From Deinococcus yavapaiensis KR-236 (GTDB taxonomy: Bacteria; Deinococcota; Deinococci; Deinococcales; Deinococcaceae), in NCBI RefSeq assembly GCF_003217515.1, contig NZ_QJSX01000010.1, positions 135,483 to 199,482 of the forward strand: a DNA stretch of 64,000 bases, given 5' to 3'. Of this stretch, positions 8,827 to 16,669 are shown one piece after another (the stretch's first letter is position 1; every line of letters begins with the position of its first letter). Under the pieces are notes generated by a model that saw only the letters and a list, made by a program, of their open reading frames with translations, ran no database searches and had not been told where the DNA came from. A program made the translations under genes and the position numbers.

Positions 8827-9411
8827 ATGATGAACGACGCGAAGCCCGGGAAGATCATCTTGCTCAACGGCGCGTCGAGCGCGGGCAAGTCGACGTTGGC
8901 GCGCGCCCTCCAAGCGCACCTCGACGAGCCCTTCTTGCAATTCTCGCCCGACTTCCTGCTGTTTCACGAAGCGGTCTTGCCTCGACGCCACGACCTCGGC
9001 GGACCTTTTTCATGGCACGCCATGCGCCCGAAGTTCTTCGAGGGGTACCTCAACTGCTTGCCCGCCCTCGCGAGCGCGGGCAACAACCTCGTGACGGACT
9101 TCGTGCTCGAAACGCGAGAGCAATGGTTCGGGCTCGTCAAGAGACTTGCCGCCTTCGACGTGTTCTTCGTCGGCGTCCACGTGGCGCTGGAGGAGCTCGA
9201 GCGGCGAGAGCGACAACGCGGAGATCGCCGTCTCGGTGACGCACGGCGAGATTTCGAGATCGTGCACTCCTTCGGACGCTACGATTTCGAAGTCGACTCG
9301 TCCCATCCGCCCGAGGAGAACGCTCGGCGCATCATCGACGCTTGGCGCGCGAGGTCGAGCGTCGGCGTCTTCGCGAGGGCGGCGCGCGAAATAGAATCGG
9401 CCGGGACGTGA
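8827..9411 (+). CDS. Chloramphenicol phosphotransferase-like P-loop kinase
   Basis: A 194-residue P-loop kinase. Walker A is GASSAGKS at 15-22, preceded by the beta strand KIILLNG; FSPDFLLF and the later NLVTDFVLE, VGVHVALEELERRERQRGDR blocks match the chloramphenicol O-phosphotransferase (CPT) family, in which the aspartate after the first helix acts in catalysis and the RxxxRGDR block is the lid. Many members have no proven role in resistance. Two adjacent ATG codons (8827, 8830) compete as starts and neither has a strong Shine-Dalgarno. It is the last of four enzyme genes in a row resembling drug-inactivating families. Confidence 0.85.
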   Translation: MMNDAKPGKIILLNGASSAGKSTLARALQAHLDEPFLQFSPDFLLFHEAVLPRRHDLGGPFSWHAMRPKFFEGYLNCLPALASAGNNLVTDFVLETREQWFGLVKRLAAFDVFFVGVHVALEELERRERQRGDRRLGDARRDFEIVHSFGRYDFEVDSSHPPEENARRIIDAWRARSSVGVFARAAREIESAGT

Positions 9412-9718
9412 GAGCATGACGGCGGACGCTCAAGACGTCGGAGTTCGCGCCACGAGCGAAGGCGGGCATCGTGGTGCTCGCCCTCCCCCATCCTTTTTTC
9501 CAGAAGCTCTCCGTTGCCGTGCCGTCCGTGGTTCTCTGCATCTTCCTGCACTGATCGCCGACTCGCAGGAATGAGTGCTGACCGTGCAGTGGGCGTTCTA
9601 ACGCGAGCAGTCACGGACGCGATATCGCCGGAACCGGGGGGCAGTTTGTTCCCGTGGCGCGCGCCCAACTTGAGAGGCAGCATACAATGTGAATTATGAT
9701 AAATATCTAAATTGAGCC
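9412..9718 (+). other. Intergenic region before the response regulator
   Basis: About 307 bases. The last 40 are strikingly AT-rich and include a candidate promoter: TTGAGA at 9670-9675, a 19-base spacer and TATGAT at 9695-9700, 19 bases before the ATG. The rest shows no gene or repeat. Confidence 0.45.
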
Positions 9719-10162
9719 ATGGAATCGAAGCCCAGCGTCGTCTTGTTCATCGACGACAACGACGCCGACAGCATCCTGCTGCGCGAAGCGTTCGCCTCGG
9801 TCGTCACACCGCGCGCCTCCATCCTGCTGCGCGTCGAAGACGACGGAACGGCCGGCTTGAAGGTCGCACGACAACTGCATCCCGACCTCATCCTCCTCGA
9901 CCTCACCTTGCCCGACGTCGACGGATTGGACGTCTTGCAGGCGCTCAAGAGCGACGAGGCCACACGGCACATTCCCGTCATCGTGTACAGCGAACGGGGC
10001 AGCGAGGAGCGCATCCGACGCGCGTACGAGTTGCATGCCAACGCCTACGTTCGAAAGTCCGTCACCTTCGAGGAGTTGTGCTGGACCATCGACACGCTCA
10101 GCCGATTCTGGCTCACGACGGCCAAACTTCCAGGCGAGGTCAAGCGCGCGGCGTTGTGCTGA
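9719..10162 (+). CDS. Single-domain response regulator (Rcp1-like)
   Basis: A 147-residue receiver domain without output domain. Acidic pocket residues D12 and D13, the phospho-acceptor D61 in LILLDLTLPDVDGLD, the switch serine S91 in IVYSERGS and the lysine K113 in YVRKSV are all present. The C-terminal helix-rich tail (WTIDTLSRFWLTTAK) is typical of stand-alone regulators that partner with phytochrome-like or PAS/GAF histidine kinases. No kinase is adjacent; the nearest is the orphan hybrid-free kinase at 29750. It probably signals by protein contact rather than by binding DNA. Confidence 0.92.
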   Translation: MESKPSVVLFIDDNDADSILLREAFASVVTPRASILLRVEDDGTAGLKVARQLHPDLILLDLTLPDVDGLDVLQALKSDEATRHIPVIVYSERGSEERIRRAYELHANAYVRKSVTFEELCWTIDTLSRFWLTTAKLPGEVKRAALC

Positions 10163-10279
10163 AGCGCGGCCCGAGGCGCCGCGGCCGCCGTCCTTCCAGC
10201 GCTCCGCGCTCGTGAGGCGAAGCGAACCCGCCCGACTCTCGCCATGCGAGCCACGACCCACGCGACCGCGAAAGTCGTC

Positions 10280-11137
10280 TCAGTTTGAAGCGAGCGGACG
10301 CGGTGAGGACGTCGCGGGAACGGCCCGAGCCGATTCGGACAGGAACGTCAAGACGGCCTCCTCGAAGGCGCGCGGCTTGGACTTCACGACCGCGTGGCCG
10401 CCCGGCAAGAGCACGAGGCGGGCGTTCGCGATGCGCGCCGCCGTCTCGCGAATGTTCTCGGCGCCGTAAAACGGATCTTGCTCGCCGCCGATCACCAAGG
10501 TGGGAGCCGTGATGCGCGGCAGTTGATCGGCCACGTCGAGGTCGAGGTCGGCGGCCATCACGACCGCGAGGTCTTGGCCGTTGCTGGACGGAACGCCGAG
10601 CACTTTCGGGCCGAGCAGCCGCATCACGGGGCCGAGCAGCCAAGCGGGCGTCCGGCCTTCCGCGACGTCGATACTCATTCGTATCCACAACTTCGGCCAG
10701 TCGCCCTCCAGCGCGAGATCGCGCCAAACGCGCCCCACGTCCATTCCGTGGGAATTCAGGCGGTAGCCCGTCATGGCGAGCACGAGCTTGTCGACGAGGT
10801 GCGGATGATCGGCGGCGAGGTGCATCGCGCTCGACCCGCCGCTCGACATGCCGACGATGTGGGCGGGTTGGCCGATCTCGCTTTCGATCATGAACGCGAA
10901 ATCGTCGCTCATGTCACGTGCGGTGGTTCCGAGGGGCAAGCCGGGCTTTCGACTGCACAGGTACACGCTGTACGCCATGAGCGTGCGGCGCAGCATGAAA
11001 CGGTAGCCTTGCTGCACCGCGCGCGTCGGCGGCCGGTGCTGCAACTCCGATCCGGTGAGGAAGACGAGCGGCGGCCCGCTTTCGCTGAGCTTGGCGTACG
11101 GAAGACCGTTCTTTGCGAATCCGGTGAACAAGGACAT
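10280..11137 (-). CDS. Alpha/beta hydrolase
   Basis: A 285-residue alpha/beta-hydrolase-fold protein. The strand PPLVFLTG precedes the oxyanion loop, the nucleophile elbow is GMSSGGSSA (Ser about residue 97), an acid follows in VIGGEQDPFYG, and the catalytic histidine is in LLPGGHAVVKSKP. All three triad members are therefore present. The substrate is unknown. Start: CAGGAGG lies six bases before the ATG at 11137. Convergent with the response regulator on the left and divergent from nothing on the right, where the next gene runs in the same direction. Confidence 0.88.
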   Translation of the reverse strand: MSLFTGFAKNGLPYAKLSESGPPLVFLTGSELQHRPPTRAVQQGYRFMLRRTLMAYSVYLCSRKPGLPLGTTARDMSDDFAFMIESEIGQPAHIVGMSSGGSSAMHLAADHPHLVDKLVLAMTGYRLNSHGMDVGRVWRDLALEGDWPKLWIRMSIDVAEGRTPAWLLGPVMRLLGPKVLGVPSSNGQDLAVVMAADLDLDVADQLPRITAPTLVIGGEQDPFYGAENIRETAARIANARLVLLPGGHAVVKSKPRAFEEAVLTFLSESARAVPATSSPRPLASN

Positions 11138-11262
11138 GAGCGCCTCCTGCCAAGAGAGTGTGCGCCCCGAGCCCTGATTGCAGCGTGATTCGCGGAAACG
11201 ACGCGCCGCTCGACATCGGAGCAGGGCGCGCTCGGCGTCAAACCGGCTTTTGGCAGGTGACG

Positions 11263-11790
11263 CTACTCGCGCGCGCCTCTCGGAGCAGTGACGTCATGAA
11301 CGCGCTTCGTCCAGTACGACCGCACGGCGAGGTACTCGTCGCGGGTACAATCGCCCATCAGTCGCCCCAGCGGATCGCCCGCGTCCATGAACTCCACGAA
11401 CGCCAAGATCGCTCGGCATTGCTCGGACGTGAACGCCTCCAAAACGTGAATCAGGGAGTCGAAGCGTTGCGCCATGGACAAGGCCTCGAACGCCACCCAC
11501 GCGTACGTCCCGATGTCCTCGTCCTCCGAGAGACCGTAGGTCATGTACGTCGGCAGATAGAACCGGAAGCCCGCCGCGTCCATGAAGGCAAAGACGCTCG
11601 TGTACTCCTTGAGGTCCTCGCGCGGCACCGCCCACCACGGCCCGTGAAAGTCCAGCGCCCGAGCGGCGGTCCGCTCTTCGGGGGTGCCGAATCCATCGAT
11701 CATGTCCGCCTCCCTCAACGTGACGCCGGAACCGAGCGTGACGTCCTCGAAGGCGGCTCGAATGAGTCGAAGGACTTCGTTTCGCATCAT
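11263..11790 (-). CDS. DUF6714-like protein
   Basis: A 175-residue protein starting MMRNEVLRLIRAAF. The pattern of an N-terminal amphipathic helix, a GPWWAVPREDL tryptophan pair, the FRFYLPTYMTYGL strand and a late EQCRAILAFVEFM helix is what I associate with DUF6714 proteins, which are uncharacterised and often found near toxins or immunity genes; I am moderately sure of the name. Start: GGAGGT precedes two consecutive ATG codons (11790 and 11787) by six and nine bases, so either can serve. The gene is divergent from the small gene at 11946. Confidence 0.75.
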   Translation of the reverse strand: MMRNEVLRLIRAAFEDVTLGSGVTLREADMIDGFGTPEERTAARALDFHGPWWAVPREDLKEYTSVFAFMDAAGFRFYLPTYMTYGLSEDEDIGTYAWVAFEALSMAQRFDSLIHVLEAFTSEQCRAILAFVEFMDAGDPLGRLMGDCTRDEYLAVRSYWTKRVHDVTAPRGARE

Positions 11791-11945
11791 GTTGCACCTC
11801 CGCCGAATGGTAATCCACTGGCACGACGATGCGAAAGGGCGCCTCGGCTCGGAGAAGTTCGACGAGGCTGGACAAGCGCGCCGCCCGACCCTACTGTGAA
11901 TCGAGGCCATTCCCCCACGTCCTGCCCGCCTCGAAGGAGGCATCC

Positions 11946-12194
11946 ATGGCACAGATCAAGGTGTACCTGCACGACGATCCCAACGGAGCACCCCGCGAAA
12001 TCGAATGGCGCTTCCCCTATCCACCCAGCGAAGGCGACACCATCGTCTTGGATGCCGACGACGGTGACGAGGGCGTGTACGTCGTCGACGGTCGCAGCTT
12101 CACCATCCCACTGCCAGGCTCCCGCCTCGACGACGACACCCTCTACATCACCGCCACACGCGCCGAGATCGTCGACAACCCCGACGAGGAATAA
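11946..12194 (+). CDS. Small acidic protein of unknown function
   Basis: An 82-residue, strongly acidic protein (MAQIKVYLHDDPNG..., ending in an Asp/Glu tail). It looks like one compact beta domain with a GDTIVLDADDGDEGVYVVDG core. I recognise no named family, but the regular beta pattern, good codon use and a textbook AAGGAGG eight bases before the ATG make it a real gene. It is divergent from the DUF6714-like gene, with about 155 bases between them, and is followed by a long perfect hairpin at 12335. Confidence 0.72.
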   Translation: MAQIKVYLHDDPNGAPREIEWRFPYPPSEGDTIVLDADDGDEGVYVVDGRSFTIPLPGSRLDDDTLYITATRAEIVDNPDEE

Positions 12195-12334
12195 GCTTCG
12201 TCATCGCACCCGGCGCCCCACCTCCGACGAGGTGGTCGATTCGTCGTCCTCGCGGTTCGGGCGGTCAACACAGGGCGTTGCGGCCTTCGATGACCGCACC
12301 GACGTCATAGAACGCGGTCGTCCTCGGGCTTGAA

Positions 12335-12376
12335 CCGTTGCGGGACCCGCCCTTCGAGGGGCGGGTCCCGCAACGG
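12335..12376. terminator. Perfect 18-bp hairpin between convergent genes
   Basis: Bases 12335-12352 and 12359-12376 are exactly complementary with a six-base loop (TTCGAG). It lies between the end of the small gene at 12194 and the end of the Kelch gene at 12417, so it probably stops transcription from both sides, although neither strand has a clear T-run. Confidence 0.7.
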
Positions 12377-12416
12377 AATGGCTTTGGAAGTGAAGTCCGG
12401 GCGCCTTTGCCGTGCG

Positions 12417-14354
12417 TCAAGGATGCACGTAGAGCTCCGTGGTCGCGTCGCCGTTATAACCCCCGGCGACCAGGACGTTCCCGTTCGAGAGGAGCGTCGC
12501 CGTGTGAAAGGAACGAGCCCTCAGGATGTTGGGCCCCACGGTGAAGTTGTTCGCGCCGGGGTCATACGATTCCGTGACTTCCTGCAGGAACTCGTTGTAT
12601 GCCGAGTCGACGGTGATGCCTCCCAGCATCAGAACCTTGCCGTCCGGAAGCAAGGTCGCCGTGTGCCACGTGTGAATGCTGTTCATGTCCGGACCACGAC
12701 TCAAAGTGTTCGTGAGGGGGTCGTACATGTCCGTCGTACGCAGGTAATCATCGCCGACGCCACCCGCGATCAGCACCTTGCCGTTCGGCAGAAGCGTCGC
12801 CGTGTGAACCGTCCGTCCGGTGGACATGGTGGGCCCGAACGCGAAGGTGTTCGTGGCAGGGTCGTACAACTCGGTGGTGTTCCAACGTCTCCCGTTGGTT
12901 CCGTCGCCACCCACGATCAGCACCTTGCCGTCGGGGAGAAGCGTCGCGGTGTGGCTGTAACGAGCCGCGATGGTGGTGGGTCCTGGTGTGACGGTGTTCG
13001 TGTTCGGGTCGTACAATTCCGTGCTCGTCAAGATCGTCCCGCCCAAACCCTGACCGCTCGCGATCAGCACTTTGCCGTTCTGAAGCAACGTGGCCGAGTG
13101 ATCGTAGCGACCGACGGTCAGGGTCGGGCCGGGCGTGATGGTATTGGTGACGGGATCGTACAGGTCCGTCGCCCTGGAAGCGTATGGATCTCCGATGTGA
13201 AAGCCGCCCGCGATCAACACCTTGCCGTTCGGCAGCAACGTGGCCGTGTGCTCGCGGCGATTCACGGTCATGTTGGGTCCGGCAACGAAGGTGTTCGTGG
13301 CAGGGTCATACAACTCGGTGGCCGTCTGCTCGTTGCTCCCACCCGTGAGCAGCACCTTGCCGTTCGGCAGCAACGTCGCCGTGTGTTGGCGGTGAACCAT
13401 AATCGCGCTGGGCCCGGCTTGGAATGCGGGCGGGGTCAGCAGGAAGGAAGTCGGAGCGCCGCTCGTGCCGGTGAGGCGAAGGTTCGAAACCGATACGGTG
13501 GTGCAACCCGTGCAGGACGACACGCCCGGGTCGGCGGGCAGTCGAACGACTTCCACGGTTACCCCACCATTGGTGCTGCGCAGCGAGCTCGAGCGAGCGG
13601 TCGTCGCGCTGCCCGTCGGATCGCTCGCGCGCTCCAGCAAGTCGCGCGTGGTCCGCACGGCGGTGTCCGTGACGGCGACCATGGACAGGGTGAAGCCCGT
13701 GACGTTCGTACTTTTCGGCGCGCGCACGGACAACGTGAACGTGCCCGATTGCCCGGCTTGCAACGTCCGGTTTCCGCCCGCCTTCGTGGTGACGAAGCCC
13801 CACGGAAAGGCGTTGGTGACGCCACTCTTGCCCGTGAGAGGCGTGACGTCCGCTTCCTGGTACGCTTGAAAGCTCGCGCGCACCACGCCGAGATCGGGCG
13901 TGGCCGCGCCCGTGGTGCCGTGCGTGGGACGCACTTGCTTCGCGAGATCGGCCGCGAGGGCGGGGTTGGAAATGCCGTCGACGAGGGTCCCGTCCGCGAG
14001 GCGGAAGCTACGCCAAGGCGTGCCGGGGATCGTGTTCGAAGCGCCGGCGGCAAGAAGCGTGACGTTGCTTCTCGGGACGGTGGAAGTGTTCTGGACGGTG
14101 TACTCGGTGTTCACGTATCGGTACGTGCCGTCTTCGTACGTGGTGGTCGCACCGCGCGTGAAGGTGAAGCCGCCGATGGTGGTGCTGCTCACCGCTTGCG
14201 GGTCGATGGCGCCGCCGACAGTGAATTGCACGACTCCGTAAGCGGTGATGTTCGCCGAGGGGGCAGAGGCGATGGGCGCGGGCGGCGTGAGGGTGGAAGG
14301 TGGGGCGCCGCAGGCAGCGAGGAGCACGGTGAGGAGCAGCGCAGCGCGCCTCAC
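12417..14354 (-). CDS. Kelch-repeat beta-propeller lipoprotein
   Basis: A 645-residue exported lipoprotein. The signal peptide ends in a lipobox LLAAC, giving a lipidated Cys at residue 15. Residues about 30-345 form one or more beta-sandwich domains, including a CTGC motif. Residues about 350-645 hold seven repeats of an HTATLLPNGKVL-x-GG core followed by ELYDP-x-TN; seven blades make a complete Kelch/galactose-oxidase-like propeller. It is likely anchored at the cell envelope and binds proteins or glycans; no copper site is evident. The GTG start at 14354 overlaps the TGA of the upstream peptide gene by four bases (GTGA), so translation is probably coupled and the two products are likely functionally linked. 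Confidence 0.9.
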   Translation of the reverse strand: MRRAALLLTVLLAACGAPPSTLTPPAPIASAPSANITAYGVVQFTVGGAIDPQAVSSTTIGGFTFTRGATTTYEDGTYRYVNTEYTVQNTSTVPRSNVTLLAAGASNTIPGTPWRSFRLADGTLVDGISNPALAADLAKQVRPTHGTTGAATPDLGVVRASFQAYQEADVTPLTGKSGVTNAFPWGFVTTKAGGNRTLQAGQSGTFTLSVRAPKSTNVTGFTLSMVAVTDTAVRTTRDLLERASDPTGSATTARSSSLRSTNGGVTVEVVRLPADPGVSSCTGCTTVSVSNLRLTGTSGAPTSFLLTPPAFQAGPSAIMVHRQHTATLLPNGKVLLTGGSNEQTATELYDPATNTFVAGPNMTVNRREHTATLLPNGKVLIAGGFHIGDPYASRATDLYDPVTNTITPGPTLTVGRYDHSATLLQNGKVLIASGQGLGGTILTSTELYDPNTNTVTPGPTTIAARYSHTATLLPDGKVLIVGGDGTNGRRWNTTELYDPATNTFAFGPTMSTGRTVHTATLLPNGKVLIAGGVGDDYLRTTDMYDPLTNTLSRGPDMNSIHTWHTATLLPDGKVLMLGGITVDSAYNEFLQEVTESYDPGANNFTVGPNILRARSFHTATLLSNGNVLVAGGYNGDATTELYVHP

Positions 14355-14488
14355 TCTTCACCCCCGCCGAAGTCGACCGGAGAGCTGCCTTCGAGGGTGA
14401 GGCCTTGGTAAGTTCCGATTCGTTCGAGTCGCGGCGCTTCATACGGCGGCTGGGGATCGCTGGGGGTCGGTTCGACGGACGTTGTCAT
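14351..14488 (-). CDS. 45-residue peptide with a lasso-peptide-type leader
   Basis: A short gene with a clear Shine-Dalgarno (AGGAG, seven bases before the ATG at 14488) encoding 45 residues. Y16, P19, L21, G25 and T31 (segment YEAPRLERIGTYQGLT) fit exactly the spacing Y-x2-P-x-L-x3-G-x5-T of the recognition motif in lasso-peptide leaders. After the Thr comes LEGSSPVDF and an acidic Gly-rich end. If it were cut as usual two residues after T31 the core would be 13 residues with Asp at position 7, but the first core residue would be Glu, which is atypical for a lasso ring. No cyclase, RRE or protease gene is visible in the window. Its stop overlaps the start of the Kelch lipoprotein by four bases. 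Translation of the leader match is seen directly; a RiPP role is inference. Confidence 0.7.
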   Translation of the reverse strand: MTTSVEPTPSDPQPPYEAPRLERIGTYQGLTLEGSSPVDFGGGEE

Positions 14489-14935
14489 AAGTCAGCTCCT
14501 ATGCATGAGGGTGCGGACGTTTATTGGCGGCGCGTGAGGAGCTCCTATGAATTGTGGCTTTTCGATCACCAATAGTATATGAAGAAATTGGGCCGGAAGA
14601 CACCATTTGAATAGCCGTGCATGAACCGGGATGGCGAGGGCAAAGAGAGTAGGGCCGTCCTGTTTGCACTTGTCCTCTTTGCTGCGTCACGCGAGGCATG
14701 CTTTTGCAGGACGTGGCGCATGCGCCGACCGCCCTCGTAAAGTCACTCGGTGCGTCCTTCCAGCGAGGCTGCGGCTCGGTCTCTCACCGCTCGATGGCAA
14801 GCGACGGACAAGAACTCCATCGTCGCCCGGCCGATCTCCGGGACCTTCTCGATCCGTCGTCCTCCTCTCACGCCAATCCGGCGAGTTGCCATCTTGACGG
14901 CCCGGCCGAACCGCCGCCCTCCGAGTTCTGGGGCA
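14489..14935 (-). other. Leader region of the peptide-Kelch operon
   Basis: About 447 bases. On the minus strand TATACT at 14579-14574 is a plausible -10 box, with only a weak TGTCTT 17 bases before it. Between it and the peptide start are two copies of a 10-base direct repeat (AGCTCCTATG on the plus strand at 14494-14503 and 14540-14549); the second is part of a palindrome AGGAGCTCCT. The remainder up to the MFS stop codon shows no gene. Confidence 0.45.
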
Positions 14936-16198
14936 TCACCCGATTCCGCCTGCGATCCGCTTGGCTTCGGGCCGTCGTCCCAAGCGCCACATCGCCACCG
15001 CTCCCAACAAGGGTCCAATGGCCAGAAACGCCAGCACGGGACGCCATCCGACGAGCGGCTGCCACACCCCCACGGCGGCGATCGTGACGGCCGTGAGGCT
15101 GAACCCGAGCGCGAGTTGCAGAGTGAGGGCTGTTCCCACGAAACGCGCGTCGGCGATTTCGGAAGCGATGGTCGAGAATTGCGCCGAGTCGGCGATGATC
15201 CAAAAGCCCCACACGAGGCTCACGGCGAGCACCAGTGGAAGCGACGCCGAGCCGAGCGCGGACAGGGTGAGCGCGCACGCGCCCGACAGGAGCATGGCGA
15301 GACTCGTCAGGCGCGTGCGTCCCCAACGGTCGCCGAGTACGCCCCCGACGACGCATCCCAACGCGCCCACGGCGATCACCAGGAACGTGGCGTACGCGGC
15401 GAGCGACGACACGTTCGCACCGAAGCCATTGCGGCGAAGGACGTCCGTGAAGTACAAAGCGAACCACGCCCACATCGCGTACAACTCCCACATGTGCCCG
15501 AGGTACCCGAGCGTAGTCAAGCGCATGGCGGGCGTCAGCAGCACCCCGAGGGCCTCGCGCGGTCGAAACACCGCCACGGGAAAGGAGTAGGGACCCACCG
15601 GAACGCGCGCCGCGACGACGCTTCCCAGAACGGCCAACGCGGACGTGCATACCACCACGACGCGCCACTCCACGCCGCCCAGCCCGTTGACGAGGTGCGG
15701 CAACGCCGAACCCAACGTGAGGGCGCCGACGAGAACGCCGAGCGCGACGCCCCGGCCCGTGACGAACCAAGCGGACATGGCCTTCAATGCGGGCGGGTAC
15801 ACCAACGCGAGGGCCGCGCCCGTCAAGGCGCGCCAACCGAGGGCCGTGTCGGGCGTCGCGACGAGCAGCAACACGTTCGAGACGGCGGCGATCAGCGCGC
15901 CCCACGTCATGAGGCGACGAGGCGCCACCCGATCCGCGAGGCCGAAGACGGCGCTGGCGAGCGCTCCGGCCACGAAGCCGAGCTGCACGGCGAGCGTCAA
16001 CCAAGCGCCTTGCGCCGTGCTCAATTCCCAATACTGGCGCAACTGCGGCAAGACGGCGGCAGCCGAGAACCAAGGCGCCATGGCGAGAACGACGGCGAGC
16101 GCGAGGGCGGCGAGGGCGCCTCCCCGCCCGCTTGGAGGAACACGCTTCGGGTCGTCGGTACGCTCGTCCGTCGAACGGCGTGAAGGGGGCGTGGGCAC
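14936..16198 (-). CDS. Major facilitator superfamily transporter
   Basis: A membrane protein of about 420 residues with twelve hydrophobic segments. The cytoplasmic loop between helices 2 and 3 carries the MFS A-type motif as GLADRVAPRRLMTWG, and the equivalent loop in the second half reads GDRWGRTRLTSLAM. The second half is followed by a short basic tail. The transported substrate is not evident. The frame is open for another 240 bases upstream but those residues are basic and low in complexity; a GTG at 16198 preceded by TACGCT and six bases (leaderless layout) is preferred. It runs in the same direction as the peptide-Kelch pair but is separated from it by about 450 bases. Confidence 0.82.
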   Translation of the reverse strand: MPTPPSRRSTDERTDDPKRVPPSGRGGALAALALAVVLAMAPWFSAAAVLPQLRQYWELSTAQGAWLTLAVQLGFVAGALASAVFGLADRVAPRRLMTWGALIAAVSNVLLLVATPDTALGWRALTGAALALVYPPALKAMSAWFVTGRGVALGVLVGALTLGSALPHLVNGLGGVEWRVVVVCTSALAVLGSVVAARVPVGPYSFPVAVFRPREALGVLLTPAMRLTTLGYLGHMWELYAMWAWFALYFTDVLRRNGFGANVSSLAAYATFLVIAVGALGCVVGGVLGDRWGRTRLTSLAMLLSGACALTLSALGSASLPLVLAVSLVWGFWIIADSAQFSTIASEIADARFVGTALTLQLALGFSLTAVTIAAVGVWQPLVGWRPVLAFLAIGPLLGAVAMWRLGRRPEAKRIAGGIG

Positions 16199-16669
16199 GA
16201 AGTCAGCGTACCGGATGCCGAGGCGCGAGGAGCTCGCGCACCGCGTCGAAGCGCTCGCCACCGAGGGCCTGAGAGGACGAGCGCTTCGACGCGGTTCAAC
16301 TCGTCGTGCGCCCACCGCGAACGCGACCCGACCGGCTTGGCGGGCTCGAACGACGCCGGGGCAAAAGCTCCAAGCGCCGAATGCCGACCGAAGCCCTCCC
16401 TTTTTGCGTTCGACCTTCCCATGGGCGTCCTCAAGGGACAAGCACCGATGTGCGTCGAGACACTCCGCCCGGAAGCTCCCGTTGCACGACTCGACGTAGG
16501 AATCGTCCGTGGACCCCCCAGGACGAAAACACCCAGGATGGCGCCGTGCTCATCCGTTCAGCGGTCAAGCGTCGTGCCGTCTCCGTGCCGGGCGCTGAAG
16601 GGTGACTCGACCACGTGCCTACACGTGATGTCCCGTTCGTTGCGCGTGCGTTCCCGCTAGACTCTGAAC
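16199..16669. other. Gene-free region between divergent MFS and BTAD genes
   Basis: About 470 bases. It contains the -10 boxes of both neighbours (TACGCT on the minus strand at 16210-16205 and TAGACT on the plus strand at 16658). All long frames inside are arginine/serine-rich and I do not see a convincing gene, repeat or hairpin. Confidence 0.5.
16658..16663 (+). promoter_or_regulatory. -10 box of first BTAD regulator
   Basis: TAGACT, then six bases (CTGAAC), then the GTG start at 16670. The same arrangement recurs in front of its paralogue at 19178. No good -35 hexamer is visible. Confidence 0.55.

Noticed and set aside
9670..9688. TTGAGA and TACAAT as a promoter pair before the response regulator
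   Set aside because: The spacer would be only 7 bases. The pair TTGAGA with TATGAT at 19 bases is more plausible and is reported instead.
12330..14411. A 693-codon plus-strand frame antisense to the Kelch gene
   Set aside because: The Kelch gene has a lipobox, a repeat structure and a coupled start; the antisense frame is low in complexity and Arg/Gly-rich.
14351..14488. Calling the 45-residue peptide a classical lasso peptide
   Set aside because: The predicted first core residue is Glu rather than Gly, Ala, Ser or Cys, and no cyclase or protease is in the window. Only the leader signature is claimed.
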